NCBI RefSeq assembly: GCF_020873875.1
Contig: NZ_JAHWGU010000001.1
Coordinates: 434,001-498,000 of the forward strand
Reading direction: 5' to 3'
Length of the DNA stretch: 64,000 nucleotides
Origin: Actinoplanes sp. DH11
GTDB taxonomy: Bacteria; Actinomycetota; Actinomycetes; Mycobacteriales; Micromonosporaceae
Shown here: positions 32,412 through 41,814 of the stretch, piece after piece
How positions within the stretch are numbered: the first letter of the stretch is position 1
How the letters are laid out: each line of letters begins with the position of its first letter
The notes under the pieces: model-generated
Told to the model about the DNA's origin: nothing
The model's database searches: none
What the model saw: the letters and a program-made list of their open reading frames with translations, nothing else
Made by a program: the position numbers and the translations under genes

Positions 32412-34010
32412 TCAGTAACCGCTGACGTCCGGCCAGCGCAGCTCGACACCGTCGGTGCTGAGCCGGCCCTGGAACTCGACGAGCAGTTCGGGGGTGTTGC
32501 GGACCGCCCGGGGCGACACGGAACGGGCGAGGCAGAAGGCGGCGAGCGCCCCGGCCACCTCACCGGCGTTCCACTCCACCGGGTGCAGCCGGTACGAACC
32601 GTTGGTGACGTGGGTGGTGCCGATGTTCTTGCCGGCCGGCAGCAGGTTCTCCATCCGCCGCGGGATCAGCGCACCGAGCGGGATCTCGAACGGGCAGGAG
32701 GCGACGTCGATGTAGTTGTCGCCGCCGGTGGAGGGGTGCAGGTCGATGCGGTACATCCCGACGCCCACCGAGTCGTGGTAGGACACCGCGCCCTTGTCGC
32801 CGCGCACCTGCAGCGACAGGTCCTGCTCGACGACCGTGTACTCGGCGCGGATCCGCCGGGACTCCCGGACGTACGGCGCCATCGCGAGCCCGTCGGCACT
32901 GCCGGTGACGTCGCCGCGCAGTCGCAGCCCGCGCCACCCGGTGCCGCCGTCCGGCCGGGGCGCCTCGGTCTGCAGCCAGTAGAGCACCGAGTGCGACAGT
33001 TCCCGGGCCGCCCGCTCGACGGCCCCGGGGTCGGCGGCGTCCACATAGGGCTGCTCGAAGTAGTCGATCATCGGCCAGTTCACCAGGCAGATGTCGCTGG
33101 GGTAGAACCCGTCGGCGAAGTTGCGCCGGGCGGCGATGCGCCGGAACGTCCACAGGTTGCCGTCGCCCGGGTTGACCCGCTGGTCGGCCTGGACCAGCCA
33201 CGGGTCGTCGTCCGGGTTCGGCGTGAACGACCGGGTCGAGGTCTGCAGGGTCCGCGGGTTCGGTGTCTGCCAGGACAGCATGCGCGCGCCCCAGAACGGC
33301 GGCTGGTACTCGCGCCAGAAGTCGTAGCGGGCCGGCCGGTCGACGGTGTGGTCACCGTCGACGTGGTCGATCGCGAAGCACACCGACAGGGCCTGCATGT
33401 TGGCCGGGTCGCCGGTGTCGGCCGCGCTCGGCTCGCCGGTCTCGTCGCGGGACTCGGCGCCCGTCACGTACTCGGTGCCGGTCATCGGCAGCAGTTCACC
33501 GGTCTCGGTGGCGTCCAGGACGTAGGGCGCGGTGAGCACCACGTCATCACCGGCGTACCGGACGGTGACCGCGGTGACGCGGTCGCCGTCGGTCTCGGCG
33601 GACACCGGCACGGCCGGCTGCAGAACGGTGAGCCGGCCCGCACCGCGGTAGGGGGCGAGCATCGACTCGATCACGGCGACCGCCACGCGCGGCTCGTGGC
33701 AGAGCCGGCTGACGTGCCCGGCGCCCGGGTTGAGGTCGCGGGTGCGGCGGGCGCGATCGGTGAGCGGGTAGTGGGCGCGATAGTGCTCGCGGATCCCGTC
33801 GCGCAGCGCCCGGTAACTGGCGGTCACCCCGAACTGCTCGACCCAGCTGTGCTCGTCCGGCGGCACGGCCTGACTGGTCAGCTGGCCGCCCAGCCAGGCG
33901 TACTCCTCGGTCAGCAGGACGGTTCGTCCGGCGCGCAGTGCGGCGAGGGCCGCGGCCACCCCGCCGAGGCCGCCACCCACCACGAGGACGTCGGCATGCA
34001 ACTCACGCAC
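32412..34010 (-). CDS. FAD-dependent oxidoreductase (PF12831 type) in sugar operon
   Basis: 532 residues. Dinucleotide fold VLVVGGGLGGVAAALAALRAGRTVLL at the N-terminus (residues ~7-32; motif GGGLGG), then FAD contact DATETGELLP and a C-terminal GTTHVTNGSYRLHPVEWNAGEVAGALAAFCL. Genes of this type often accompany sugar transporters and probably oxidise a sugar or its derivative; the substrate is unknown. GTG 34010 overlaps the LacI gene end by 8 nt, so both are in one operon. Confidence 0.88.
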   Translation of the reverse strand: MRELHADVLVVGGGLGGVAAALAALRAGRTVLLTEEYAWLGGQLTSQAVPPDEHSWVEQFGVTASYRALRDGIREHYRAHYPLTDRARRTRDLNPGAGHVSRLCHEPRVAVAVIESMLAPYRGAGRLTVLQPAVPVSAETDGDRVTAVTVRYAGDDVVLTAPYVLDATETGELLPMTGTEYVTGAESRDETGEPSAADTGDPANMQALSVCFAIDHVDGDHTVDRPARYDFWREYQPPFWGARMLSWQTPNPRTLQTSTRSFTPNPDDDPWLVQADQRVNPGDGNLWTFRRIAARRNFADGFYPSDICLVNWPMIDYFEQPYVDAADPGAVERAARELSHSVLYWLQTEAPRPDGGTGWRGLRLRGDVTGSADGLAMAPYVRESRRIRAEYTVVEQDLSLQVRGDKGAVSYHDSVGVGMYRIDLHPSTGGDNYIDVASCPFEIPLGALIPRRMENLLPAGKNIGTTHVTNGSYRLHPVEWNAGEVAGALAAFCLARSVSPRAVRNTPELLVEFQGRLSTDGVELRWPDVSGY

Positions 34011-35031
34011 GGGCGGCCGCCAGGGTCGCGCCGGGCACCGGGGCGCAGGGCAGCAGGCGCTGCTCCGGCTCGCCGCCGTCGAGGATCGTGGAGAGCACCT
34101 CCACCGCCTGCCAGCCCATCTCACGGCGGGGGATGCGGAACCCGGTGAAGTCCAGGTCCGTGGCGGCCGGCCGGGTGGGATCACCCAGGGCCACAAAAGA
34201 GAGATCATCTGGTACGCGCAGCGAACGGCGACCGGCCTCCTCGGCCAGCAGTGCCCCGTCCGCGAATTCCTCGACGAAAATGGCCGTACACCCCTGTTCT
34301 TCCAGTTGATCGAGGACCTGACCCGGCGACGAGCCGGCGATCCGCACGTGCACCCCGGTGATCCCGGCCTCCGCGACCGCACCGGTGAAACCTCGCAGCC
34401 GGTCGGCGTGCGACTCGGCTCCGGCGCCCTCACCCACGTACGCCACCCGCCGGTGCCCGAGCTCCGCCACCCGCCGCACCTGGGCGGCGGTGGCGGCCGG
34501 GTAGTCGGCGCCGACGTACGGCACCGGCCCACCAGCGTCGTCGCGCCGGCCGACGCTGACGAAGGGCTGCCCCTCCGCGATCAGCCGGGCCAGCTCCTCC
34601 GGGTCGAGCCATCGGCCGAGCAGGATGCAGCCGTCCGCCAGCCGCAGCCGGTTGTCGCGGTCGAAGATGCGCCGCCGGCCATCGACGACCGGTGCGCTGG
34701 TGAACAGCAGCAGGTCGCAGCCGATGCGTTCGGCGCACTCCTCGATGCCGACGAGGAACGGGTGGTAGAAGTCGCCCAGGCCGGCCGGGAAGACCGGCTC
34801 GTAGGTGAAGACGCCGAGGAACCGGTTGCGCTGGGCGGCCAGGCGGCGGGCGATCGGGTCGGCCACGTAGCCGGTGCGGCGGATGGCCGCCAGCACCCGC
34901 TCCCGGGTTTCCGGCGCGATGCGGACGGCCGCGTCGTCGCGCTCGTTGAGCACGATCGAGACGGTGGCCTGGCTGACGCCGGTCATGCGGGCGATGTCCT
35001 GCTGCGTCACCCGCCGGTTACCTGATGGCAC
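34003..35031 (-). CDS. LacI-family regulator of the sugar operon
   Basis: 342 residues. N-terminal helix-turn-helix TQQDIARMTGVSQATVSIVLNERDD, then a periplasmic-binding-protein-like ligand domain (GVFTYEPVFPAGLGD, EEQGCTAIFVEEF). First gene of the operon. Likely represses both itself and the divergent gene at 35250 through operators at 35055-35070 and 35137-35152. Confidence 0.92.
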   Translation of the reverse strand: MPSGNRRVTQQDIARMTGVSQATVSIVLNERDDAAVRIAPETRERVLAAIRRTGYVADPIARRLAAQRNRFLGVFTYEPVFPAGLGDFYHPFLVGIEECAERIGCDLLLFTSAPVVDGRRRIFDRDNRLRLADGCILLGRWLDPEELARLIAEGQPFVSVGRRDDAGGPVPYVGADYPAATAAQVRRVAELGHRRVAYVGEGAGAESHADRLRGFTGAVAEAGITGVHVRIAGSSPGQVLDQLEEQGCTAIFVEEFADGALLAEEAGRRSLRVPDDLSFVALGDPTRPAATDLDFTGFRIPRREMGWQAVEVLSTILDGGEPEQRLLPCAPVPGATLAAARA

Positions 35032-35054
35032 GGAGAGGTCCCCTCTGTTACGCC

Positions 35055-35070
35055 GCTAATACGCATTAAC
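35055..35070. promoter_or_regulatory. LacI-type operator O1
   Basis: CTAATACGCATTAA, an imperfect version of O2, 24 bp upstream of the lacI start codon. Its centre is 82 bp from that of O2. Confidence 0.55.
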
Positions 35071-35136
35071 AAACGTGCAGCGATCGTGAAGCACCAGATC
35101 GGCGACCGTCAAGACTCCGGAAGAAGAAAGTCCTGC

Positions 35137-35152
35137 ACTAATAGGTATTAGC
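35137..35152. promoter_or_regulatory. LacI-type operator O2
   Basis: Perfect dyad CTAATAGGTATTAG in the divergent promoter region, with the CG-less centre GG. It lies about 100 bp upstream of the Tat-exported gene. Shared half-site CTAATA with O1 supports binding by the adjacent LacI. Confidence 0.65.
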
Positions 35153-35249
35153 ACCTTGACCGGGCCGGTTAATGGTGATGAAACTTTGTGGCATCGATGC
35201 CGCCGACCTGCGGCAAACTCCCGCTTCGTCCTGTCAGGAGTGTGCCCTC

Positions 35250-36263
35250 GTGGATCGTCGTTCCCTGCTACGCGGCGCGGCCGCCGCCGGTGCCGTCGGT
35301 GCCGGTCTCGTCACGCCGCGTGCCGCCCTCGGAGCCCCGGCCGCCGCTTCCGCAGCCCCGGCCGCCACCTCCGCGGCCCCCGGTGCGACCGCCCTGGCCG
35401 CCGGGCCCGCCGGCATGCCGACCTACACCTACCTGCGTGACGCGCTCACCACGCCGTTGCGCTACAACCCCACCGGCGAGTTCATCTTCCCCTGCGTCCG
35501 AGGCGTCTACGACAAGATCAGCGGAGCGCGGGGCCGTTACTACCTGTATTACGCCCCGCACGAGAAGCCCGGCGGCATCTGCGTGGCCTGGGCCGACTCG
35601 CTGGCCGGCCCGTTCACCGAGAACCCCGGCAACCCGGTGATCGACAACGTGCTGCCCAGCACGACCGTGTCGCACGTGTCGTCGCCGCACGTCACCTGGA
35701 TCCCGCAGACGCGCCAGTTCTACCTGTACTACCACGGGGAGAACACGACGACCCGGGTCGCGCGGTCGTCGGACGGCCTCACCTTCCGTGACGAGACCCC
35801 GATCCTCAGCACCCGGCTCGTGCCCGGTCTGACCGAGACGTCGTACGCCCGGGTCTTCGCGCACAGCGGCCGCTACGTGATGGTCTACATGGGAGTGCTC
35901 TCCGGGCGGCGGCGCATCTACCACGGCTGGTCGCCGAACGGCTGGGACCAGTGGCAGTTCAGCCAGGCGCCGCTGGTGAACCCGGAGCCGGACGGGTTGA
36001 CCGACATCTCCGGTCCGCACGTGGTGGTGCGCAACGGGACCACGTACGTCGCCTACCACGGCAACGACGGCAGGATGCGGATCACCGAGGTCGGCAACGC
36101 CTTCGACCGGGAGAACCACCTGGGCGTCTTCCACTCGCCCGGCGCGGCCGACAACGGGCGTACCGCGGCGCCGTCGTTCGGGACCGACGGCGGGACGGAG
36201 TACATGTTCTACGAGGCGGGGGACCGGCTCAAGGCCCGGATCTGCATCGCCCGCGCGGTGTGA
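35250..36263 (+). CDS. Tat-exported beta-propeller protein, GH43-like
   Basis: 337 residues. Twin-arginine signal DRRSLLRGAAAAGAVGAGLV, Ala/Pro linker, then repeated propeller blades with YYLYYAPHEKPGG, FYLYYHGENTTTRVARSSDGLTF, YVMVYMGVLSGRRRIYHG and TEYMFYEAGD. The fold resembles five-bladed glycosidases, but no clear catalytic triad was identified. GTG 35250 is 9 nt after AGGAG and gives a clean Tat signal; an upstream start at 35172 is unlikely. Divergent from the sugar operon and probably co-regulated. Confidence 0.82.
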   Translation: MDRRSLLRGAAAAGAVGAGLVTPRAALGAPAAASAAPAATSAAPGATALAAGPAGMPTYTYLRDALTTPLRYNPTGEFIFPCVRGVYDKISGARGRYYLYYAPHEKPGGICVAWADSLAGPFTENPGNPVIDNVLPSTTVSHVSSPHVTWIPQTRQFYLYYHGENTTTRVARSSDGLTFRDETPILSTRLVPGLTETSYARVFAHSGRYVMVYMGVLSGRRRIYHGWSPNGWDQWQFSQAPLVNPEPDGLTDISGPHVVVRNGTTYVAYHGNDGRMRITEVGNAFDRENHLGVFHSPGAADNGRTAAPSFGTDGGTEYMFYEAGDRLKARICIARAV

Positions 36264-36270
36264 AGCCCGG

Positions 36271-37284
36271 TCAGGCCGACTCGCGCAGCACCAACTCGGT
36301 CGGCAGCACCACCGACCCGGGCACGTCCTCGTCGCCGGCGATCAGCCGGAGGATCAGCTGGGCCATCATCCGCCCGGATTCGGCGATCGGCTGGCGGACC
36401 GTGGTCAGGGGCGGATCGCTGTAGCGGCTGATCTCGAAGTCGTCGAAGCCGACCACCGCGACGTCCACCGGAACCTGCCGGCCGGCGTCGCGCAGGGCCT
36501 GCAACGCGCCGTGCGCCATCAGGTCGGACGCGGCGAAGACGGCGTCCAGGGCCGGGTCGCGGTCGAGCAGGTCCCGCATCGCGGCCACCCCGGACTCCCG
36601 GGTGAAGTCGCCCGCCGTCACCAGTTCCGGCAGGTCGGCCTCGCGCAGCGCGTCCCGGTAACCGGCCAGCCGGGCCAGGCCGGCGACCATGTCCTGCGGG
36701 CCGGCGATGGTGGCGATCCGGCGGCGCCCGGTGGACACCAGGTGGCGGACCGCGGCGGCCACCCCGCCGGCGTGGTCGACATCCACATAGGGCACCGAGG
36801 AGGCGCTGCTCATCGGGCGGCCGCTGCACACGACCGGGATGCCGCGCTCGGCCAGGATGCCGGGGAGCGGGTCGTCGCCGTGGATGGAGGCGAACAGGAC
36901 GCCGTCCACGTGACCGGCGACCGCGTACCGCTCGACGCGATGATGACCGGCCTCGGAGCCGGTCATCATCAGCACGAGCTGTTTGTCGGCGGCCTCGAGC
37001 TCCTGGCCGACCCCGCGGATGATCGCCGGGAAGAAGAGGTCGTCGGAGAAGACCCGGTTCGCGGTCTCCGGCAGGATCAGCGCGATCGAATCGGTCCGCT
37101 GCGTGACCAGGCTGCGTGCGGCCTGGTTGGGCACGTACCCCAGCTCGTCGACGGCCCGGTTGACGGCGTCACGGATGCCGGCTGCGACGGTCGTGGAGCC
37201 GTTGACGACGCGGGACACGGTCGCGCGGGACACCCCGGCACGACGGGCCACCGCTTCCAGGGTGGGCCGCTCCCGCGTCGTCAC
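36271..37284 (-). CDS. LacI-family regulator, second
   Basis: 337 residues. HTH TLEAVARRAGVSRATVSRVVNGS, then ligand domain with TDSIALILPETANRVFSDDLFF and VAVVGFDDFEISRYSDPPLTTVRQP. Lies 30 bp downstream of the GH1 gene on the same strand, with its own GTG start, and probably controls it. Convergent with the propeller gene. Confidence 0.92.
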   Translation of the reverse strand: MTTRERPTLEAVARRAGVSRATVSRVVNGSTTVAAGIRDAVNRAVDELGYVPNQAARSLVTQRTDSIALILPETANRVFSDDLFFPAIIRGVGQELEAADKQLVLMMTGSEAGHHRVERYAVAGHVDGVLFASIHGDDPLPGILAERGIPVVCSGRPMSSASSVPYVDVDHAGGVAAAVRHLVSTGRRRIATIAGPQDMVAGLARLAGYRDALREADLPELVTAGDFTRESGVAAMRDLLDRDPALDAVFAASDLMAHGALQALRDAGRQVPVDVAVVGFDDFEISRYSDPPLTTVRQPIAESGRMMAQLILRLIAGDEDVPGSVVLPTELVLRESA

Positions 37285-37314
37285 AAAGCTGCTCCTCGCT
37301 GTGTACCCCAGCGA

Positions 37315-38718
37315 TCACTCCAGGCCGTTGCGGCGGATCACCTCGCGGTACCACTTCGCGCTGTCCTTGAGCACACGCTGCTGGGTCGTGTAGTCGACGT
37401 GCACGATACCGAAGCGCTTCGCGTATCCCTCGGCCCATTCGAAGTTGTCCATCAGTGACCACGCGAAGTAGCCGCGCAGATCCACCCCGGCGGCCAGGGC
37501 GTCGTGGCAGGCGCGCAGGTGGGCGTCGATGTACTCGATGCGGCGCAGGTCGTGCACCTCGCCGCCCTCGGTCGGGCCCTCCGGGTACGCGGCGCCGTTC
37601 TCGGTGATCAGCAGCGCGGTGCCCGGGTAGTCCCGGTGGATCCGGTTGAGCAGCCGGGTCAGCGACGCCGGCTCGATCTGCCAGCCCATGTCGGTGACCG
37701 GGCCGACCGGCGGCCGGAACGCGATGCCCTGGCTGCCCGGGTAGTCCAGGGCGCCGGGCGCGCCGGGCTTCGCCGTGACGTACGACGGTGTGTAGAAGTT
37801 GATCCCCAGCAGGTCGATCGGGGCGTTGATGATCGCCTCGTCGCCGTCCTTGATGTGGTCCAGGTCGGTGATCCGGGCGATGTGCTCGAGCACGTCCGCC
37901 GGGTATGCACCCTTCAGCATCGGGTCGAAGAAGATCCGGTTCGCCACGCCGTCGATCAGGCGGGCGGCCTGCACGTCGGCCGGGTTCGCCGGGTCCAGCG
38001 GGGAGACCTCGCACGGGTTCAGGGTGATGCTGATGTTCTTGGCGCCGGCCGCGCGCAGCGCCCGCGCGGCGAGACCGTGCGCGAGGTTGAGGTGGTGTGC
38101 CGCCTTGAACGCCTTGGCCGGGTCCTGCACGCCGGGCGCGTGGATGCCGGACCCGTAACCGAGGTAGGCCGAGCACCACGGCTCGTTCAGCGTGGTCCAC
38201 GTGCCGATCCGGTCGCCGAGGCGGCGGTGGACGATCTGGGCGTACTCGGCGAAGGCCTCGGCGGTCTCGCGCACCGCCCAGCCGCCCCGGTCCTCGAGGG
38301 TCTGCGGCAGGTCCCAGTGGTAGAGCGTGACGACCGGGTCGATGCCCTTGCCGAGCAGTTCGTCGGTGAGCCGGTCGTAGAAGTCGAGGCCGCGGACGTT
38401 CACCGGGCCGGTGCCGTCGGGCTGGATCCGCGGCCAGGCGATCGAGAAGCGGTACGACGCCAGGCCCAGGTCGGCCATCATCGCGACGTCCTCGGCGTAC
38501 CGGTGGTAGTGGTCGCACGCGATGTCACCGGTGTGGCCGGCGTGCACCTTGCCCGGGGTGCGGCTGAAGGTGTCCCAGATGGACGGGCCGCGGCCGTCCT
38601 CCCGCGCCGCGCCCTCGATCTGGTACGACGCGGTGGCGGCGCCCCAGACGAAGCCTTCAGGGAAAGTGATCCCCGCGGGCGCCGGCTGAGCCGACGTCGA
38701 CGTGACGGTTGCCGTCAT
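37315..38718 (-). CDS. GH1 beta-glucosidase
   Basis: 467 residues, the full length of family 1. N-terminal FPEGFVWGAATASYQIEGA signature, acid/base Glu179 in TLNEPW and nucleophile Glu373 in ITENG. No signal peptide, so it acts in the cytoplasm on imported beta-glucosides. It heads a two-gene unit with the downstream LacI and probably processes the sugar brought in by the nearby transporter, though it has a separate promoter. Confidence 0.95.
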   Translation of the reverse strand: MTATVTSTSAQPAPAGITFPEGFVWGAATASYQIEGAAREDGRGPSIWDTFSRTPGKVHAGHTGDIACDHYHRYAEDVAMMADLGLASYRFSIAWPRIQPDGTGPVNVRGLDFYDRLTDELLGKGIDPVVTLYHWDLPQTLEDRGGWAVRETAEAFAEYAQIVHRRLGDRIGTWTTLNEPWCSAYLGYGSGIHAPGVQDPAKAFKAAHHLNLAHGLAARALRAAGAKNISITLNPCEVSPLDPANPADVQAARLIDGVANRIFFDPMLKGAYPADVLEHIARITDLDHIKDGDEAIINAPIDLLGINFYTPSYVTAKPGAPGALDYPGSQGIAFRPPVGPVTDMGWQIEPASLTRLLNRIHRDYPGTALLITENGAAYPEGPTEGGEVHDLRRIEYIDAHLRACHDALAAGVDLRGYFAWSLMDNFEWAEGYAKRFGIVHVDYTTQQRVLKDSAKWYREVIRRNGLE

Positions 38719-38751
38719 TCTGCACCGCTTCCTGCTCTTGATCAGGTCTGA

Positions 38752-38765
38752 CTTAACCGGTTCAG
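38752..38765. promoter_or_regulatory. Possible LacI operator upstream of the GH1 gene
   Basis: TTAACCGGTTCA with core palindrome AACCGGTT, 34-47 bp upstream of the GH1 ATG. The CG-centred dyad suits a LacI protein, presumably the one at 36271. Confidence 0.45.
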
Positions 38766-38877
38766 AGGATAACCGCTCGCGCGGCGTTGGACACCCGGCA
38801 CGGAGAGCGTTTTCTCAGTGCCCGGGCGCCGGGTAACCACATGTCTCTCATCGGCGGTCGCCGTGGGCGAGTGAGGC

Positions 38878-39642
38878 TCAGCCGGCCCGGAGGGCCTGGA
38901 CCAGGCGCGGGTCACCGGCGAGGGCGAGCTGGTCCGGCCGTTTGCGGCCGAGCAGGGCCAGCTGAAGGTCGCTCGCCGTGCCGGTGGCCTTGGCCCGGGC
39001 GTGATGGTCGTCGCTGTCCAGGATCGTGCCGGTGTCCAGCAGTGCGATGCCCTCACCGCGGAGCCGGACGAACCACTCGTGCGCCGCGTCCGTGGCCACC
39101 AGTTGCACCACACCCTGCACGTCGGCCGGACCCACCCGGCGTCCGGCCGGCAGCCAGGTGTCGAGCACCTCGCTCACCCCGTCGGCGGCCAGTTTCGTCT
39201 CGATCGGGGTGGCCCGGCCGGCGGTCGACTCGGCGTCCCAGCGGGTCAGCGAGACCTCGTGCGCGACCCGGCGGTGCCAGAAGACCGCCCGCTTCGGCTG
39301 CGGCGCCCAGTTCCACGCCGGGAAGTCGGGATCCAGCGCCTCGAGCGTCTCGATCGTGCCGGTCAGCTCGCGGCGGAGCTGGTCGAGTGCGTCCGGCCAC
39401 GCCGGGCGGCCGTCGCCCGGCGGCGCCTGCGGCTCGGGCCGGTCCGTGGTGCCGCGCGCCACGGTGGCGCGCACCCAGCGGAGCAACCCGGTCAGGTGCT
39501 CCGCGAGATCGGCCGTCGTCCGGCCCGGCGAAGTGCCGACCGCCACGTCGGGGCCGGTCTCGGCAACGGCATCCCACAGCGCCGGCCCGTCGGCGCGCAG
39601 CGCCGCGAGCCAGAAGTCCTTCGTCGCGTGCAACCTGTTCAT
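38878..39642 (-). CDS. DinB/mycothiol-dependent maleylpyruvate isomerase-type protein
   Basis: 254 residues. N-terminal four-helix MDMPI domain (TKDFWLAALRADGPALWDAV, GRTTADLAEHLTGLLRWV) with His residues (HLTGLL, FWHRRVAHEVSLTRWDAE) that bind metal in this family, and a C-terminal SCP2-like domain (ATDAAHEWFVRLRG). Members use mycothiol as cofactor, in keeping with mshD in this window. Substrate unknown. Divergent from murB. Confidence 0.85.
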   Translation of the reverse strand: MNRLHATKDFWLAALRADGPALWDAVAETGPDVAVGTSPGRTTADLAEHLTGLLRWVRATVARGTTDRPEPQAPPGDGRPAWPDALDQLRRELTGTIETLEALDPDFPAWNWAPQPKRAVFWHRRVAHEVSLTRWDAESTAGRATPIETKLAADGVSEVLDTWLPAGRRVGPADVQGVVQLVATDAAHEWFVRLRGEGIALLDTGTILDSDDHHARAKATGTASDLQLALLGRKRPDQLALAGDPRLVQALRAG

Positions 39643-39710
39643 CGCAGCTGTCTCCCGGTCGGCCGGACCGCGGGTGTCGTGCCCCGCAGTCGAAGCTTAG
39701 GGTGAACGTC

Positions 39711-40775
39711 GTGCCCGACGCATTCGCCGACCATCCGACCGACACACCCCCTGCTGCGGATCACTCCCTGGCGGTGTACACGACGCTACGCCTAGGCGGC
39801 CCCGCCGGCACGCTGACCACAGCGGTCCACGCGGACGAGGCGATCGCCGCGGTGCGCACCGCCTCGGCGGCCGGCCGGCCGGTGCTGGTCCTGGCCGGCG
39901 GCAGCAACCTGGTGATCGGTGACGCCGGGTTCGCGGGCGAGGCGCTGTTGCTGCGCACCAGCGGCATCGACGTGGTCGGCGAGGACCCGGACGGCGTGGT
40001 GGTCCGGGTCGCGGCGGGCGAGGCCTGGGACGACTTCGTGGCGTACACGGTGACGAACGGCCTGTCCGGCGTCGAGTGCCTGTCCGGCATCCCCGGTTCG
40101 GCGGGCGCCACCCCGATCCAGAACGTCGGGGCGTACGGGCAGGAGGTCGCGCACACCATCGTGGCGGTGCACGCCTACGACCGGATCGCCGACCAGGTCC
40201 GGGTGATGGCTCCCGCCGAGTGCGGTTTCGGGTACCGGACGAGCGTCTTCAAGCACAACGACCGCTACCTGGTGCTGTCCGTCGACTTCAAGCTGGCGCG
40301 CTCCGGCGAGTCCGCCCCGATCCGCTACGCGGAGCTGGCCCGCAGCCTCGGCGCCGGGACCGGCGACCGGGTGCCGCTGACGCTGGCCCGCGACACCGTG
40401 CTCAAGCTGCGGGCCGGCAAGGGCATGGTGCTCGACCCGGAAGACCGCGACACCTGGTCGGTCGGTTCCTTCTTCACCAACCCGGTGGTCAGCGAGGAGT
40501 TCTTCGCGACGCTGGGCGAGATGCCGCACTGGCCGGCCGGTGACGGTCTGGTGAAGCTGCCAGCGGCCTGGCTGATCGAGCGGGCCGGGTTCCCAAAGGG
40601 GTTCGCCGGAGACGGCGTGGCCATCTCCGGCAAACACACGCTGGCCCTGACCAACCGGGGCGCCGGCACCACCGAGGGGCTGCTCGACCTGGCCCGCACC
40701 ATCCGGGACGGCGTGCGGGACAGGTTCGGTGTCGAGCTGCACCCGGAGCCGGTGCTTGTCAACTGCGCGATCTGA
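39711..40775 (+). CDS. murB: MurB, UDP-N-acetylenolpyruvoylglucosamine reductase
   Basis: 354 residues. FAD-binding LAGGSNLVIGDAGF, GIPGSAGATPIQNVGAYGQE, active-site SVGSFFTNPV and C-terminal HPEPVLVN. Reduces UDP-GlcNAc enolpyruvate to UDP-MurNAc with NADPH in peptidoglycan synthesis. GTG 39711 lies 7 nt after a TAGGGT -10 box, so leaderless; GTG 39702 is a minor alternative. A longer upstream frame is non-coding. Confidence 0.95.
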   Translation: MPDAFADHPTDTPPAADHSLAVYTTLRLGGPAGTLTTAVHADEAIAAVRTASAAGRPVLVLAGGSNLVIGDAGFAGEALLLRTSGIDVVGEDPDGVVVRVAAGEAWDDFVAYTVTNGLSGVECLSGIPGSAGATPIQNVGAYGQEVAHTIVAVHAYDRIADQVRVMAPAECGFGYRTSVFKHNDRYLVLSVDFKLARSGESAPIRYAELARSLGAGTGDRVPLTLARDTVLKLRAGKGMVLDPEDRDTWSVGSFFTNPVVSEEFFATLGEMPHWPAGDGLVKLPAAWLIERAGFPKGFAGDGVAISGKHTLALTNRGAGTTEGLLDLARTIRDGVRDRFGVELHPEPVLVNCAI

Positions 40776-40784
40776 GGTCCGGCA

Positions 40785-41408
40785 CTACTGCCAGCCGAAA
40801 ACCTGCGTGTAATACGGCGTGCCGTCGGCCGCGTAGGCGACGCCCGTGCCGATCGCCTTGGCGCCGCAGTTGAGGATGTTGGCCCGGTGCCCGGGGCTGT
40901 CCATCCATGCCTCCACGACCTCGCGCGCGGTGCGGTAACCCCAGCCGATGTTCTCCCCGGCGGGTGTCGGGTAGCCGGCGACCCGGCTGCGGGCGACGAA
41001 CGTCGAGCCGTCGCGCCAGACGTGGCTGAAGAGGCGGGTCCGTGCCATGTACCAGCTCTGCCGCAGGGACGCGGTGATCAGGTCCGGTTCGACGGAGAGC
41101 GCCGGGCAGCCGGCGGCCCGCCTCTTGTCGTTGGTGAGCCGGACGACCTGGAGCATCGCGGCCCGTGCGCGCAGCCGGGCCTGCGTGGCCGCGCCGGGCG
41201 TCGCGGCCGGGCTGCCCGCGGCCACGCTCGGCACGGCGCGTGGTGCGGCCTGCGGTGCGCGGTCCGGCGCGGGCTGTGCGACCGGCGGGGGTACGCGCAT
41301 CGGCCGTGGCGGCAGGATGGGGCCGGTACCCAGCGCGGGCGCGGCGATTGCGAGCAGCGCGGGTGTCGCCGCGACCAGCACGACACGTCGTACCACCAGG
41401 TCGAACAC
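40785..41408 (-). CDS. Secreted CAP/SCP-domain protein
   Basis: 207 residues. Signal peptide near residues 6-27 (RVVLVAATPALLAIAAPALG), Pro/Ala linker, CAP domain with SHVWRDGSTF, GENIGWGYRTAREVVEAWMDSPGHRANIL and YYTQVFGWQ. Conserved CAP motifs are present, but the biochemical role in bacteria is unknown. GTG 41408 follows GGAGG with 5-nt spacing and is preferred over frame extensions to 41582. Confidence 0.9.
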   Translation of the reverse strand: MFDLVVRRVVLVAATPALLAIAAPALGTGPILPPRPMRVPPPVAQPAPDRAPQAAPRAVPSVAAGSPAATPGAATQARLRARAAMLQVVRLTNDKRRAAGCPALSVEPDLITASLRQSWYMARTRLFSHVWRDGSTFVARSRVAGYPTPAGENIGWGYRTAREVVEAWMDSPGHRANILNCGAKAIGTGVAYAADGTPYYTQVFGWQ

Positions 41409-41814
41409 GGATGCCTCCGATCGTGGAACGGACGCGGATCGTCCATCAGGGCCTATCGCACCCCGATCTTCGTGTCGTGTCACATCTTTCTCGGAAAGGG
41501 CAAAAAGGGGTATCCGAAATGTCAGGCTGAAGGGATGGCTCACCCGGCCCCCGTCATCCTGGCGCGGTGGCCCGGTGTGCACGGATCCTTGCGGACCGCC
41601 TCTTGTGTCGGGCGTAGGACGCTAAACTGTCGCTGTCCGTAAATAGGCCGTGACATCACGCTATGGTGTTTTTGCGCCTTTGAAATTCCCCCGTTCGCGG
41701 TCACGCGAACGGGTGCCGAGCAAGATGCTGACCCTTCAGTGGCACTCGCATGCCCGGAGGTCGGCCGTGCCCATGCCGGGTGCGAGTGCGGGTTGGGGGC
41801 AGGGTGAGCAAACG
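41409..41814. promoter_or_regulatory. Divergent control region between CAP gene and motility block
   Basis: A 406-bp gap with no gene. A perfect 10-bp hairpin CCCGTTCGCG/CGCGAACGGG with loop GTCA lies at 41690-41713, about 100 bp before the response regulator ATG; it may be a 5' leader structure. AT-rich sequence at 41640-41690 suggests a promoter, but no sigma-28-like motif was found here. Confidence 0.45.

Noticed and set aside
32583..34148. 521-codon plus-strand frame over the FAD oxidoreductase
   Set aside because: The opposite strand encodes a recognisable FAD protein; the plus frame is Gly/Arg/Val-rich shadow.
38787..39710. N-terminal extension of murB by about 300 codons
   Set aside because: The extension is Arg/Pro/Ser-rich, antisense to the DinB-type gene, and MurB begins normally at 39711.
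40785..41582. Possible c-di-AMP riboswitch ahead of the CAP-domain gene
   Set aside because: The conserved GGGGACCCA-type core and pseudoknot segments were not found.
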